Source: Agrobacterium rosae (lineage in GTDB: Bacteria; Pseudomonadota; Alphaproteobacteria; Rhizobiales; Rhizobiaceae). Taken from it: a stretch of 64,000 bases of DNA. The notes under the pieces were generated by a model. That model did not search any database. It worked only from the letters and a program-made list of their open reading frames with translations, and was not told where the DNA came from. Position 1 is the first letter of the stretch. Each line of letters starts with the position of its first letter. The DNA is taken from contig NZ_NXEJ01000006.1 in NCBI RefSeq assembly GCF_002915175.1, forward strand, positions 380,626 through 444,625. The letters run 5' to 3'. Positions 16,754 to 24,677 of the stretch are shown here, in pieces. Position numbers and translations under genes: made by a program.

Positions 16754-16865
16754 GGCATTCCTCCTTCGGTTGGCGCAGTGCGTTGCGCGGTGTGAAACAG
16801 AGTAGGGGGCCAGAGGTTCCGCAATTCAAGGTAATTTTTACCCTTAAAACGGTTCGCATGAAATA

Positions 16866-16896
16866 AAATCGATTAGGATTTTTCTAAATCGATTTA
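16866..16896. promoter_or_regulatory. Paired aaatcgatt motif, operator-like
   Basis: Two aaatcgatt copies at 16866 and 16886, spaced 20 bp (about two helical turns); the second lies in the perfect 12-bp palindrome taaatcgattta (16885-16896). They sit in the divergent gap between the 35-residue gene and the endolysin-like gene, 58 bases before the latter. Function as a regulator site is inferred from symmetry and spacing. Confidence 0.4.
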
Positions 16897-16953
16897 GGTG
16901 CAGAAAGTCGCATATTAAAATCTGGGGTTTTATAGAAGGTTATTCACAGAGGG

Positions 16954-17595
16954 ATGACGATGTTCAACAGGCAACGTTTTTTTGCGACGATTCGCACGGC
17001 TCCTTTTTCGGGTCGAATGAGTGCGCAGCAGGTGCAGGGCACCGAATTGGTGCTTGATGAATTCGAGGAAAGAGCGCCCGGCGGCGACATCAGGCATCTG
17101 GCCTATATGCTGGCAACCGCCTTTCACGAAACGGCGGCAACAATGCAGCCGGTGCGCGAAACGCTGGCGGCGAGTGATGAGGCCGCGATCTGCATTCTGG
17201 ACCGTGCCTATGCGGCGGGGCGGCTGGGGCAGGTGCGCACGCCCTATTGGCGGCGCGATGCCGAGGGCAAAAGCTGGCTGGGGCGTGGCCTGGTACAACT
17301 GACGCACAGGCGCAATTACGAGGCGATGTCTGCGGTAACAGGCATCGACCTTGTGGCGCGACCCGAGCGGGCGATGGAGCCGCAGGTTTCCGCCGCCATT
17401 CTGGTGGAGGGAATGTTGCGCGGCAGCTTTACCGGCAGGCGGCTCTCGCAATATTTCAATGCGTCGCGTGCCGACTGGGAGGGTGCGCGCGCCATCATCA
17501 ACGGCAACGATCGTGCCGCCCTTCTGGCGGGCTATGGCCGCAGCTTTCACACCGCCTTGATGGCCAGCCGGATTGAACAGCCAGCAGTGGGGTGA
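16954..17595 (+). CDS. Endolysin-like glycosyl hydrolase (GH19/phage lysozyme type)
   Basis: 213 residues without a signal peptide. The blocks HLAYMLATAFHETAATMQPV (catalytic-type Glu in HETA), then WLGRGLVQLTHRRNYEAM, are typical of phage and prophage lysozymes of the chitinase-like family that cut peptidoglycan. GTA producers need host lysis, and some encode an endolysin; this protein could serve that role, but it lies outside the canonical GTA order and may be a phage relic. Start ATG at 16954 follows cacagaggg; a second ATG codon lies two codons downstream. Confidence 0.75.
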   Translation: MTMFNRQRFFATIRTAPFSGRMSAQQVQGTELVLDEFEERAPGGDIRHLAYMLATAFHETAATMQPVRETLAASDEAAICILDRAYAAGRLGQVRTPYWRRDAEGKSWLGRGLVQLTHRRNYEAMSAVTGIDLVARPERAMEPQVSAAILVEGMLRGSFTGRRLSQYFNASRADWEGARAIINGNDRAALLAGYGRSFHTALMASRIEQPAVG

Positions 17596-17637
17596 TAGGC
17601 GGTTTTCACCCAAGATTTTTGCATGACAGGTGCTTTC

Positions 17638-17946
17638 ATGATCCGCCACATCGTTTTCTTCACCGTAGCCGAGGCCAACCGTGATGCCGTGCGCAAGGGC
17701 CTTTCCGGCCTGACCGCCATTTCCCACGCGCAGAAGCTGGAAATTGGCGAGAACGTGAAGAAGGACCAATGGGGCAATTCGGTGGACTTCATCGTCTACG
17801 GTGAATTCGAGAATGAGGCGGCGCTCGCGGCCTATAAGGCTGACCCGGCCTATGAGCTTTCGACGAACACCGTGAAGCCGCTGCGGGACACACGGGTGGC
17901 GGCGGATTTTGATAGTGATAGGGCGGTGAAAGAGCCGATAAAATAA
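17638..17946 (+). CDS. Dabb-family (stress-responsive A/B barrel) small protein
   Basis: 102 residues, one ferredoxin-like barrel: opening MIRHIVFFTVAEANRDAVRK, then GENVKKDQWGNSVDFIVYGEF and AYKADPAYELSTNTVKPLRD. Members of this family are dimeric; some bind hydrophobic ligands, most are uncharacterised. An ATG 15 bases upstream is also in frame, but homologs start at MIRHIVFF. It is unrelated to GTA structure and is followed by a strong terminator, so it ends the cargo transcript. Confidence 0.8.
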   Translation: MIRHIVFFTVAEANRDAVRKGLSGLTAISHAQKLEIGENVKKDQWGNSVDFIVYGEFENEAALAAYKADPAYELSTNTVKPLRDTRVAADFDSDRAVKEPIK

Positions 17947-17970
17947 GTCAGCTTTCGGACCCACCATCTT

Positions 17971-17995
17971 AGCCACCTGCAAGGGTGGCTTTTTT
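17971..17995 (+). terminator. Rho-independent terminator between GTA terminase/cargo and portal
   Basis: Perfect 7-bp stem agccacc / ggtggct with loop tgcaag, followed directly by six or more T. It is 24 bases after the Dabb gene and 24 bases before the portal gene. Forward transcripts from gp1-gp2 should stop here. Confidence 0.85.
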
Positions 17996-18018
17996 GTTTT
18001 CTTTCAAAGGAAATATCC

Positions 18019-19182
18019 ATGCGATTTTTTGGTCATCTGCCGTGGCACCGCCCGGTGGGGCGTGAGCCTGTGCGCGAAGAGAAAGCAGCGGGCGGGTTTT
18101 TGTTGCTTTCCGGGGAAGCCGGGCGGGCGCATTGGTCTGGCCGCGGTTATGGCGCTCTGTCTCGGGAAGGCTTCATGCGCAACCCGGTGGCGCACCGGGC
18201 GGCGCGGATGGTGGCGGAGGCTGCGGCTTCCGTTAGCTGGCTGCTGTATGAGGGTGACGACGAGATTGGCGAGCATGCGCTGTTGCGGCTGCTGGCGCGT
18301 CCTAATGGGCAGATGAGCGGGCCGGATTTTTTCGAGGCGCTTTATGGGCATCTGCTGCTCTCCGGCAATGGCTATATCGAGCCTTTGATGGTGGGCGAGC
18401 GGTTGCGGGAACTGCATCTGTTGCGGCCTGACCGCGTCAGCATCATCGAGGGGGCGGATGGCTGGCCTGCGGCGTTCGATTACCGCGCCGAGGGCCGGGC
18501 GGCCCGGCGCATCGCGGCGGATCGGGATAGGCTGGGGCTGCTGCATCTGAAGCTGTTCAACCCGCTGGACGACCATAACGGATTTTCACCGCTGGCGGCG
18601 GCGGGTGCGGCTCTGGATCTGCACAATGCCGCCAGTATCTGGAACAAGCGGCTGCTGGACAATTCCGCCCGTCCCTCCGGCGCGCTGGTCTATCAGCCCA
18701 AGGAGGGCGGCAATCTTTCCACCGATCAATACGAGCGGTTGAAGCGGGAGCTGGAGGAAGGCTATGCCGGGGCAGTGAATGCTGGGCGTCCGCTGCTTCT
18801 GGAAGGTGGGCTGGACTGGAAAAGCATGGGGCTTTCGCCCAAGGATATGGACTTCATGGAGGCGAAGAATGGCGCGGCGCGGGACATTGCGCTGGCACTC
18901 GGCGTGCCACCGATGCTGCTGGGCATTCCCGGCGACAACACCTATGCGAATTACCAGGAGGCCAACCGGGCGTTTTATCGGCTGACGGTTTTGCCGCTGA
19001 TCAACCGGACGGCGGCGAGTTTATCGGCTTGGCTTTCGCCGTTGTTCGAAGGGACGTTGCGGCTGGAGCCGGATATGGACCGGATTGCGGGTTTGTCTGG
19101 AGAGCGCGATGCGTTGTGGGCTCGGGTGGGGGCGGCGGGATTCTTGAGTGATGAGGAGAAGCGGGAGGCGGTGGGGTATTGA
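18019..19182 (+). CDS. GTA gp3: HK97-family portal protein
   Basis: 387 residues. Forms the dodecameric ring through which DNA enters and leaves the head. Typical blocks: MRNPVAHRAARMVAEAAASV near 55-75, GNGYIEPLM, LLHLKLFNPLDDHNGFSPL, and the HK97-portal signature SPKDMDFMEAKNGAARDIAL followed by LGVPPMLLGIPGDNTYANYQ. The start follows aaaggaaatatcc. It comes 24 bases after a strong terminator, so a promoter or read-through must supply it. Confidence 0.93.
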   Translation: MRFFGHLPWHRPVGREPVREEKAAGGFLLLSGEAGRAHWSGRGYGALSREGFMRNPVAHRAARMVAEAAASVSWLLYEGDDEIGEHALLRLLARPNGQMSGPDFFEALYGHLLLSGNGYIEPLMVGERLRELHLLRPDRVSIIEGADGWPAAFDYRAEGRAARRIAADRDRLGLLHLKLFNPLDDHNGFSPLAAAGAALDLHNAASIWNKRLLDNSARPSGALVYQPKEGGNLSTDQYERLKRELEEGYAGAVNAGRPLLLEGGLDWKSMGLSPKDMDFMEAKNGAARDIALALGVPPMLLGIPGDNTYANYQEANRAFYRLTVLPLINRTAASLSAWLSPLFEGTLRLEPDMDRIAGLSGERDALWARVGAAGFLSDEEKREAVGY

Positions 19183-19215
19183 TGGGGGCGTTGCTTCATA
19201 TTGGGTGGTGGTGGG

Positions 19216-19385
19216 TGGGGTTTACCCCCCTCTGTCCTGCCGGACATCTCCCCCTCAGGTGGGGAGATCGACTCGTGGTTAGCTCCCGGCCATCTCTTAC
19301 GTCGAGGTGAAAGTGATGTCGGTGCGCCTAGCCGATCTCCCTCCTTGTGGGGGAGATGTCCGGCAGGACAGAGGGGGGTGAGCCA
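19216..19385 (-). repeat. RIME-like palindromic repeat family A, copy 3
   Basis: Reverse-orientation copy: caggtggggagatcgactcg comes first and gatctccctccttgtggg second. Lies 34 bases after the portal stop. The following ~210 bases (19386-19598) hold no gene or further repeat that I can support. Confidence 0.9.
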
Positions 19386-19598
19386 CGAGCACAAGGCAAT
19401 CGAATGCCTTCGCCTCTCTCGGCATTCCGTACAGCTGCGACGTTCCACCGTTGAACGACTTTCTCAACGACCGGAATCCATCTGTGAAGGGTTTCCTTCA
19501 ACCGATTCCAGCGACTCAAGAAAAGCACGAAAACGAATGCCGCGGGTGCACGACATCCGCTGTACAACTTATCCAACTCTAACCCGGAATGGTTACTC

Positions 19599-19919
19599 AT
19601 GTCTGAATTTGCCAATGAGGGCAGCATTTGGGCTGCTCGTTTTACCGGAGCCGTGGCGGGGGCCGGGGTTTCGCTGATCTATATGCTGCCACAGACGCAC
19701 CGCGAGGCGGCCAGCCGGTTTTTGACCGGGCTTGCCTGCGGCGTGATCTTCGGCGGGCCCGTGGGGCTTTGGATCGCCCAGCGGTTGGGTATATCCGCCG
19801 GGCTTTCGAGCCAGGAGATCATGCTGACCGGCTCCGCTGCCGCCAGCCTTTGCGCGTGGTGGGGGCTGGGCGTGATGGTGCGTGTGGCCGAACGGTATGC
19901 GGCGCGGCCCAAGCCTTGA
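19599..19919 (+). CDS. GTA-associated small membrane protein (gp3.5-like)
   Basis: 106 residues with two or three hydrophobic spans (AARFTGAVAGAGVSLIYML, FLTGLACGVIFGGPVGLWIA and AASLCAWWGLGVMV). It sits between portal and protease, where rhizobial and other GTA clusters carry a small membrane gene that is not part of the particle. Its role is unknown; holin-like action is only a possibility. ATG follows ggttactc, a weak site. Confidence 0.7.
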   Translation: MSEFANEGSIWAARFTGAVAGAGVSLIYMLPQTHREAASRFLTGLACGVIFGGPVGLWIAQRLGISAGLSSQEIMLTGSAAASLCAWWGLGVMVRVAERYAARPKP

Positions 19920-19964
19920 GTTGATCCCTCAGCGACAACTTCCTCAAAATCGCAGGAGAATTTC

Positions 19965-20537
19965 ATGCACGCTTATCGCGGGCCGCGGCCCGCCACGCGC
20001 AAATTTGCCAATCTGGAGCTGCGCGGCATTGCCTTTGACGGCACGTTTTCTGGATATGCCAGCGTGTTCGGGGAGGTGGATCTGGGGCGCGATGTGATCG
20101 AGCCGGGGGCATTCAAGCGGTCCATCGAGGAGCGCGGCGCCGCCGGTATTCGCATGCTGTACCAGCACGACCCGGCCCAGCCCATCGGTGCTTGGCGCAC
20201 CATTCGCGAGGATGAGCGCGGGCTGTTCGTCGAGGGGGTGCTGGCACCGGATGTGGCGCGGGCGAAAGAGGTGCATTCGCTGATGAAGACGGGTGCGCTG
20301 GACGGGCTTTCCATCGGCTTCCAGACCGTGCGGGCGGGCAAGGCTTCGCGCGGCGGTATCCGCCGTATTCTGGAGGCCGACCTCTGGGAAATTTCCGTCG
20401 TCACCTTTCCGATGCTGCCATCTGCGCGCGTTTCCAACGTCAAACAGGCCCGGTTCTTTCGCGACCGGGAGACGGAGCTGGTGCGGGCTATGCGCCGAAT
20501 GGCGAAGAGTTTGGCGGGGGATACTTTTCGGCGGTGA
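19965..20537 (+). CDS. GTA gp4: HK97-family prohead protease
   Basis: 190 residues, peptidase family U35/S78. Cleaves the capsid scaffold region during head maturation. Key residues: His in MLYQHDPAQPIG and Ser in LDGLSIGF, plus the family opening GTFSGYASVFGEVDLGRDVI and the EADLWEISVVTFPM block. The start follows cgcaggagaa. Directly upstream of the capsid gene apart from a repeat-filled leader. Confidence 0.92.
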   Translation: MHAYRGPRPATRKFANLELRGIAFDGTFSGYASVFGEVDLGRDVIEPGAFKRSIEERGAAGIRMLYQHDPAQPIGAWRTIREDERGLFVEGVLAPDVARAKEVHSLMKTGALDGLSIGFQTVRAGKASRGGIRRILEADLWEISVVTFPMLPSARVSNVKQARFFRDRETELVRAMRRMAKSLAGDTFRR

Positions 20538-20563
20538 GGGGGCTTTGGAGGCCCGCCGTTTCG

Positions 20564-20682
20564 CCCTCATTCCTGTGCTCGTCACAGGAATCTAGCCAGC
20601 CCAAGTCCTTGGGCTGAAGGGAGTCTTTTCGCCGCGCAGACGCACGTCGGCTGGATCCCTGTGACAAGCACAGGGATGAGGG
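20564..20682 (+). repeat. Palindromic repeat family D, copy 1
   Basis: ~119 bp element with outer arms ccctcattcctgtg / cacagggatgaggg, an inner hairpin agcccaagtccttgggct and a GC hairpin around cgccgcgcagacgc. The same three-hairpin layout recurs at 39818-39935 and 44671-44789. Here it lies between the prohead protease and capsid genes. Confidence 0.9.
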
Positions 20683-20742
20683 AAGAGGAGTGGGTCTGCG
20701 ACGAAGAAGAGTCTTTTGCATCGCAGACGCGATGCTGCTGGG

Positions 20743-20761
20743 CCCCGGATCAGGTCCGGGG
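20743..20761. repeat. Short hairpin element between protease and capsid genes
   Basis: Stem ccccgga / tccgggg around tcagg, next to tcgcagacgcgatgctgctg, which folds on itself. This wording is a widespread alphaproteobacterial repeat. Together with the element before it, the capsid leader of 280 bases is almost wholly hairpin-forming. Confidence 0.6.
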
Positions 20762-20820
20762 TGACGGTGGGGAGGCGGGCATCGTCTTTCAAATTCAAAC
20801 AATCAACAGAGGAAAACCAC

Positions 20821-22068
20821 ATGACGGAACAGACAGTTGCACCGCAGATCAAGGCCGTGCCGGATACGATGACGGCGGCGTTTGATGATTTTATGGAGGC
20901 GTTCGAGGCGTTTCGCGAGACCAACGACGAGCGGCTGGGCGATATTGAGCGCAAGATGGGCGCGGATGTGCTGACCCGCGAAAAGCTTGATCGCATCGAC
21001 AAGGCGCTGGACGACAACAAAAAGGTGATGGACGAGCTTTCGCTGAAGAGGGCCCGACCTGCGCTGGGGCGCAAGGGTGCGGCCAATGCGGAAACCGAGG
21101 AGCATAAGGCGGCGTTCGAGGCGTATATTCGCCGGGGTGACGAGGGCGCGCTGCGCGATCTGGAGGCCAAGGCGTTTTCCGGCAGCGCGGGGGCAGATGG
21201 CGGGTATCTGCTGCCGCAAGAGACCGACAGCGATATCGGCAAGCGCATGTCGGTGGTGTCTCCGATGCGTGCGCTTTCCACCGTGCGGCAGGTTTCCGGT
21301 GCGGTGCTGAAAAAGCCGTTTGCACCGAGCGGCATGGCCACCGGCTGGGTTTCCGAGACGGCGGCACGCCCGCAGACAAACACGCCGCAGCTTTCCGAGC
21401 TGACCTTCCCGACCATGGAGCTTTACGCCATGCCGGCGGCGACGCAGGGGCTGCTGGATGATTCCGCTGTCGACATCGAGGCGTGGATTGCGTCCGAAGT
21501 GGATGTCGCCTTTGCCGAGCAGGAGGGTGCGGCTTTCATTTCCGGCGATGGTGTGAACAAGCCGAAGGGGCTGCTGGCCTATGACACGGTGGCGAATTCG
21601 GCCTGGGAGTGGGGCAAGATCGGTTATGTGGCGACGGGTGCTGCGGGTGCATTTGCATCCTCCGGCCCGCTGGATGTGCTGATCGACACGGCCTATTCGC
21701 TGAAAGCCGGACACCGCCAGAACGGCAGCTTCCTGATGAACCGCAAGACGCAGTCTACATTGCGGCGCGTGAAGGACACCACGGGAAACTATCTGTGGCA
21801 ACCGCCAGCCTCTGCTGGACAGGCGGCGCTGCTGATGGGCTTTCCGGTGGCGGAGGCCGAGGATATGCCTGACGTGGCGGCGGGTAGCACGTCGATTGCG
21901 TTTGGTGATTTCCGCGCGGGGTATCTGGTGGTGGATCGCACCGGTATTCGCATTCTGCGTGATCCGTATTCGGCCAAGCCTTATGTGCTGTTTTACACGA
22001 CCAAGCGTGTTGGGGGTGGGGTGCAGAATTTCGAGGCGGTGAAGCTGGTGAAGTTTGCGGCGAGTTGA
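20821..22068 (+). CDS. GTA gp5: HK97-family major capsid protein
   Basis: 415 residues. N-terminal coiled-coil scaffold region (about 15-75: DDFMEAFEAFRETNDERLGD, KLDRIDKALDDNKKVMDELS) that the protease would remove, then the HK97 coat fold with AGADGGYLLPQE, FPTMELYAMPAATQGLLDDS, and FAEQEGAAFISGDGVNKPKG. The ATG at 20821 after gaggaaaaccac is chosen; the frame stays open upstream through repeat DNA and reads nonsense there. Intact. Confidence 0.95.
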   Translation: MTEQTVAPQIKAVPDTMTAAFDDFMEAFEAFRETNDERLGDIERKMGADVLTREKLDRIDKALDDNKKVMDELSLKRARPALGRKGAANAETEEHKAAFEAYIRRGDEGALRDLEAKAFSGSAGADGGYLLPQETDSDIGKRMSVVSPMRALSTVRQVSGAVLKKPFAPSGMATGWVSETAARPQTNTPQLSELTFPTMELYAMPAATQGLLDDSAVDIEAWIASEVDVAFAEQEGAAFISGDGVNKPKGLLAYDTVANSAWEWGKIGYVATGAAGAFASSGPLDVLIDTAYSLKAGHRQNGSFLMNRKTQSTLRRVKDTTGNYLWQPPASAGQAALLMGFPVAEAEDMPDVAAGSTSIAFGDFRAGYLVVDRTGIRILRDPYSAKPYVLFYTTKRVGGGVQNFEAVKLVKFAAS

Positions 22069-22093
22069 GAACTCGGTTTTTCATCTTGACGTC

Positions 22094-22119
22094 GTCATGC
22101 CGGAGGTTTCTGGCATGAC
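22094..22119 (+). terminator. Hairpin after the capsid gene
   Basis: Perfect 8-bp stem gtcatgcc / ggcatgac with a 10-base loop, 25 bases after the capsid stop. No T tract, so it may protect the capsid message 3' end or be another repeat rather than a true terminator. Confidence 0.4.
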
Positions 22120-22146
22120 GAAAGACGAACAGAAGCGTCATCGCCT

Positions 22147-22316
22147 GTGGCTTACCCCACTCTGTCCTGCCGGACATCTCCCCCACAAGGAGGGAGATCG
22201 GCTAGACGCATGATCCCCACTCTATCCGCAGCCTTCAAGATGGGCGAGAGGCCTCAACGGGTCGGTCTCCCCACCTGAGGGGGAGATGTCCGGCAGGACA
22301 GAGGGGGATGAGCCAC
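22147..22316 (+). repeat. RIME-like palindromic repeat family A, copy 4
   Basis: Forward copy between the capsid and head-tail connector genes (acaaggagggagatcggct left; gtctccccacctgaggggg right). It splits head genes from tail genes of the GTA operon. Confidence 0.9.
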
Positions 22317-22370
22317 GGGCGATGACCGACAATAGTTGCTGCTGCAACACCCAATTTCCCCGGAGATACC

Positions 22371-22940
22371 ATGACCTATGCCACACTAACTCCGCCCCAG
22401 GCGGAGGCGTTGACGCTTGCCGATGTGAAGGCGCATTTGCGGCTGGATGGCGCGGATGAAGACGCGCTTCTGGCATCGCTGATCACCACCGCGCGCGAAT
22501 ATCTGGAACGCCAGACCGGCTTGTGCCTGATGCGGCAGAGCTTTCGGCTGTATCTCGACGACTGGCCGCTAAATGGCGTGATTCAGATTGCGAAGGGACC
22601 GGTGCAAGTCATCGAAACGATTCTGGTTTTCGATGATGCGGGTGACCCGACCGATATTACTGAAACGGACAAGCTGTTGGATGGGCAGGCGCGACCGGCG
22701 CGGCTGTGGCTGCGCCAGCCGCCTGCGCCGGGACAACCGCTGAACAGTATCGAGATCGATTTTACGGCTGGTTTTGGCGAAAGCGGTGCGGATGTGCCGG
22801 ATACGCTGAAACGGGCGATGCTGGTGCATATCGCGCATATGTTTGCGTTTCGCGGAGCGGTTTCGCCTGCCGACCAGCCTGCTGGTGTGCCAGCGGGATA
22901 CGATCGGCTGATTGCGCCGTTTCGTCGGGTGGGGTTGTGA
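22371..22940 (+). CDS. GTA gp6: head-tail connector (gp6/phiE125 gp8-like)
   Basis: 189 residues. Family opening TLADVKAHLRLDGADEDALL and TTAREYLERQTGLCLM mark the helical adaptor that docks on the portal ring and starts the neck. C-terminal extension (RAMLVHIAHMFAFRG) is typical. The ATG follows ccggagatacc. First gene of the tail half; the next gene starts three bases after its stop. Confidence 0.88.
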   Translation: MTYATLTPPQAEALTLADVKAHLRLDGADEDALLASLITTAREYLERQTGLCLMRQSFRLYLDDWPLNGVIQIAKGPVQVIETILVFDDAGDPTDITETDKLLDGQARPARLWLRQPPAPGQPLNSIEIDFTAGFGESGADVPDTLKRAMLVHIAHMFAFRGAVSPADQPAGVPAGYDRLIAPFRRVGL

Positions 22941-22943
22941 GCG

Positions 22944-23279
22944 ATGAACTTGACGTTTCTCGACCCCGGCCAGTTGACGGCGCGGCTGGAGCTTGAGGCA
23001 CCGGAAGAGTTGCCTGACGGGCAGGGCGGTGTGACGGCTGGCTGGCGGTTGTTGCGCTCGCTGTGGGCGGCCATCGAGCCGGTTTCGCAAGGGGCTTATG
23101 AGCGGGCATCCGCCGATGGCGTGGCTGTGACCCACCGCATATGGGCGGGTTTTCGCAGCGATATCGAAGCGGGCATGCGGTTTCGCAAAGGGGCGCGGGT
23201 GTTTGCGGTTAAATCCGTGATCGACCCCGACGAGACAGGCCGCTTCATCGTCTGCCGCTGCGAGGAGGAAAGCCGATGA
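22944..23279 (+). CDS. GTA gp7: head-tail adaptor / head closure protein
   Basis: 111 residues resembling phage SPP1 gp16 / phage head-tail joining proteins: LDPGQLTARLELEAPEELPD, GWRLLRSLWAAIEPV and AVKSVIDPDETGRFIVCRCEEE. Closes the packaged head and gives the tail an attachment site. Overlaps the next start by four bases (ATGA). Confidence 0.85.
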   Translation: MNLTFLDPGQLTARLELEAPEELPDGQGGVTAGWRLLRSLWAAIEPVSQGAYERASADGVAVTHRIWAGFRSDIEAGMRFRKGARVFAVKSVIDPDETGRFIVCRCEEESR

Positions 23280-23677
23280 GGGCGGCCAATGCGCTGTTGC
23301 AGGCCGTGCACATCAGGCTTGCCGGAGACGCGGTGCTGGTGGGGATGGTGGGTGCGCGCGGCATTATCGACCGGCTGCTGCCAAGGCCCGTTCTGCCTTG
23401 CGTGGCGTTTGGGGAGATCGACAGCCGGGATTATTCGACCGCTTCAGAACGGGGCGAAGAGCATTTCCTGACCATCGAGGTGTGGAGCGAAGAGGGTGGG
23501 CGAAAGCTGGCGCAGGACATTGCCGTGCGCGTTTTGACGCTACTCGACGACGCGCCGCTGGTGCTGGGCGGGGGGATTGCGCTGGTGAGCTTGTTTTATC
23601 GCAACAGCCGATCTGTGCGGCAGGCGAAGACGAAGCAGTTTTTGACGGAGATACGGTTTCGGGCGGTGACGGAGTAG
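23276..23677 (+). CDS. GTA gp8: DUF3168 tail terminator/completion protein
   Basis: 133 residues. The DUF3168 pattern is clear: LLQAVHIRLAGDAVLVGMVG, PCVAFGEIDSRDYST, FLTIEVWSEEGGRKLAQDIA and the terminal RQAKTKQFLTEIRFRAVTE. The protein ends the tail tube and fixes its joint with the head. Translationally coupled to gp7. Confidence 0.88.
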   Translation: MRAANALLQAVHIRLAGDAVLVGMVGARGIIDRLLPRPVLPCVAFGEIDSRDYSTASERGEEHFLTIEVWSEEGGRKLAQDIAVRVLTLLDDAPLVLGGGIALVSLFYRNSRSVRQAKTKQFLTEIRFRAVTE

Positions 23678-23682
23678 GCTCC

Positions 23683-23860
23683 GGGTACCTCTCCCCCTGT
23701 GGGAGAGGAAGGAAAATCATGATCTTAGCTTGCTAAGTCATAGATTTTTCAGGTGAGGGGTCCGCTGAGGGTGCGGCAAACCCCTCACTTGCGATTTCTA
23801 ACACTTAAGCAAGCTAAAGATGTTGAAATCGCTTTCTCTCCCACAGGGGGAGAGATACCC
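23683..23860. repeat. Nested palindromic repeat family C
   Basis: Outer arms gggtacctctccccctgt and acagggggagagataccc; inside, tcttagcttgctaag pairs with taagcaagctaaaga, and ggtgaggggt pairs with acccctcac around a GC loop. The nested arms make a long cruciform of ~178 bp. It fills the gap before the tail tube gene. Only one copy seen here. Confidence 0.8.
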
Positions 23861-23907
23861 AGCCGCACCTGCTTCCTTCCAATTTTATCAATTCGAAAGG
23901 ATACACC

Positions 23908-24315
23908 ATGGTGGCGCAGAAGGGGAAAGACCTGCTGCTGAAGATCGATAATGGCGGAGCGTTCGTGACCGTTGCCGGGCTTCGCACGAAGCGGTTGGCG
24001 TTCAATGCGGAGAGCGTTGATGTGACGGATGCGGAAAGTGCTGGGCGCTGGCGGGAATTGCTGGCGGGGGCGGGTGTTCAGCGGGCGGGGTTGACGGCAT
24101 CGGGCATTTTCAAGGACCAGCAGAGCGACGCGCTGGTGCGTGGGCAGTTCTTTGCGGGGGCCATTCCCCACTGGCAGATCGTGATACCGGATTTTGGCAC
24201 GGTGGCGGGGCCGTTTCAGATCACCGCGCTGGAATATTCCGGGCGGCATGATGGCGAGGTGCAGTTCGAGACTGCGCTGGAATCGGCCGGTGCCATCAGC
24301 TTCGGAGCGCTGTGA
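23908..24315 (+). CDS. GTA gp9: major tail (tube) protein
   Basis: 135 residues, TP901-1-type tail tube subunit: VAQKGKDLLLKIDNGGAFVT at the start, FNAESVDVTDAESAGRWREL, and VPDF-type strand IPHWQIVIPDFGTVAGPFQI near the end. Many copies stack to form the tube through which DNA passes. ATG follows gaaaggatacacc. Overlaps gp10 by four bases. Confidence 0.9.
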   Translation: MVAQKGKDLLLKIDNGGAFVTVAGLRTKRLAFNAESVDVTDAESAGRWRELLAGAGVQRAGLTASGIFKDQQSDALVRGQFFAGAIPHWQIVIPDFGTVAGPFQITALEYSGRHDGEVQFETALESAGAISFGAL

Positions 24316-24677
24316 TGGGGGCGGGGAATTTCGGGCGGGCCAACCGCAGGCGCGGCGAGGTGGAGGCGGTGCTGGATGGTGAGCGGCGCATTCTGTGCCT
24401 GACGCTGGGTGCGCTGGCGGAACTGGAAACCGCCTTTGCCGCCGATGACCTGACGGGCTTGGCGAGCCGCTTCGCCAGCGGACGGATGAAGGCCGCCGAC
24501 ATGATCCGCGTCATCGGCGCGGGGCTTCGCGGTGCTGGCAACGTGTTTTCCGATGACGATGTGGGTGCGATGAGCATCGAGGGTGGAATTGCCGGTTATG
24601 CAACGATCGTGGGAGACCTCCTGACCGCGACCTTTGCCGGAACCGGCACAGAGGGGCAGGCCACGGCTTCCCCTTGA
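24312..24677 (+). CDS. GTA gp10: tail assembly chaperone-region protein
   Basis: 121 residues. The GTA-specific opening GNFGRANRRRGEVEAVLDGE and LTLGALAELETAFAADDL, then GRMKAADMIRVIGAGLRGAG, match the gene transfer agent family protein located after the tail tube gene; it occupies the place of a phage tail assembly chaperone. Coupled to its neighbours by four-base overlaps on both sides. Confidence 0.85.
   Translation: MMGAGNFGRANRRRGEVEAVLDGERRILCLTLGALAELETAFAADDLTGLASRFASGRMKAADMIRVIGAGLRGAGNVFSDDDVGAMSIEGGIAGYATIVGDLLTATFAGTGTEGQATASP

Noticed and set aside
15651-17946. Calling the nitrilase, endolysin-like and Dabb genes parts of the GTA particle
   Set aside because: They do not match known GTA structural genes, differ in composition and end with a terminator; kept as cargo.
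20716-20820. N-terminal extension of the capsid protein by 35 residues
   Set aside because: Encoded by hairpin elements; the ATG at 20821 has a good ribosome site and starts the coat-protein family sequence.
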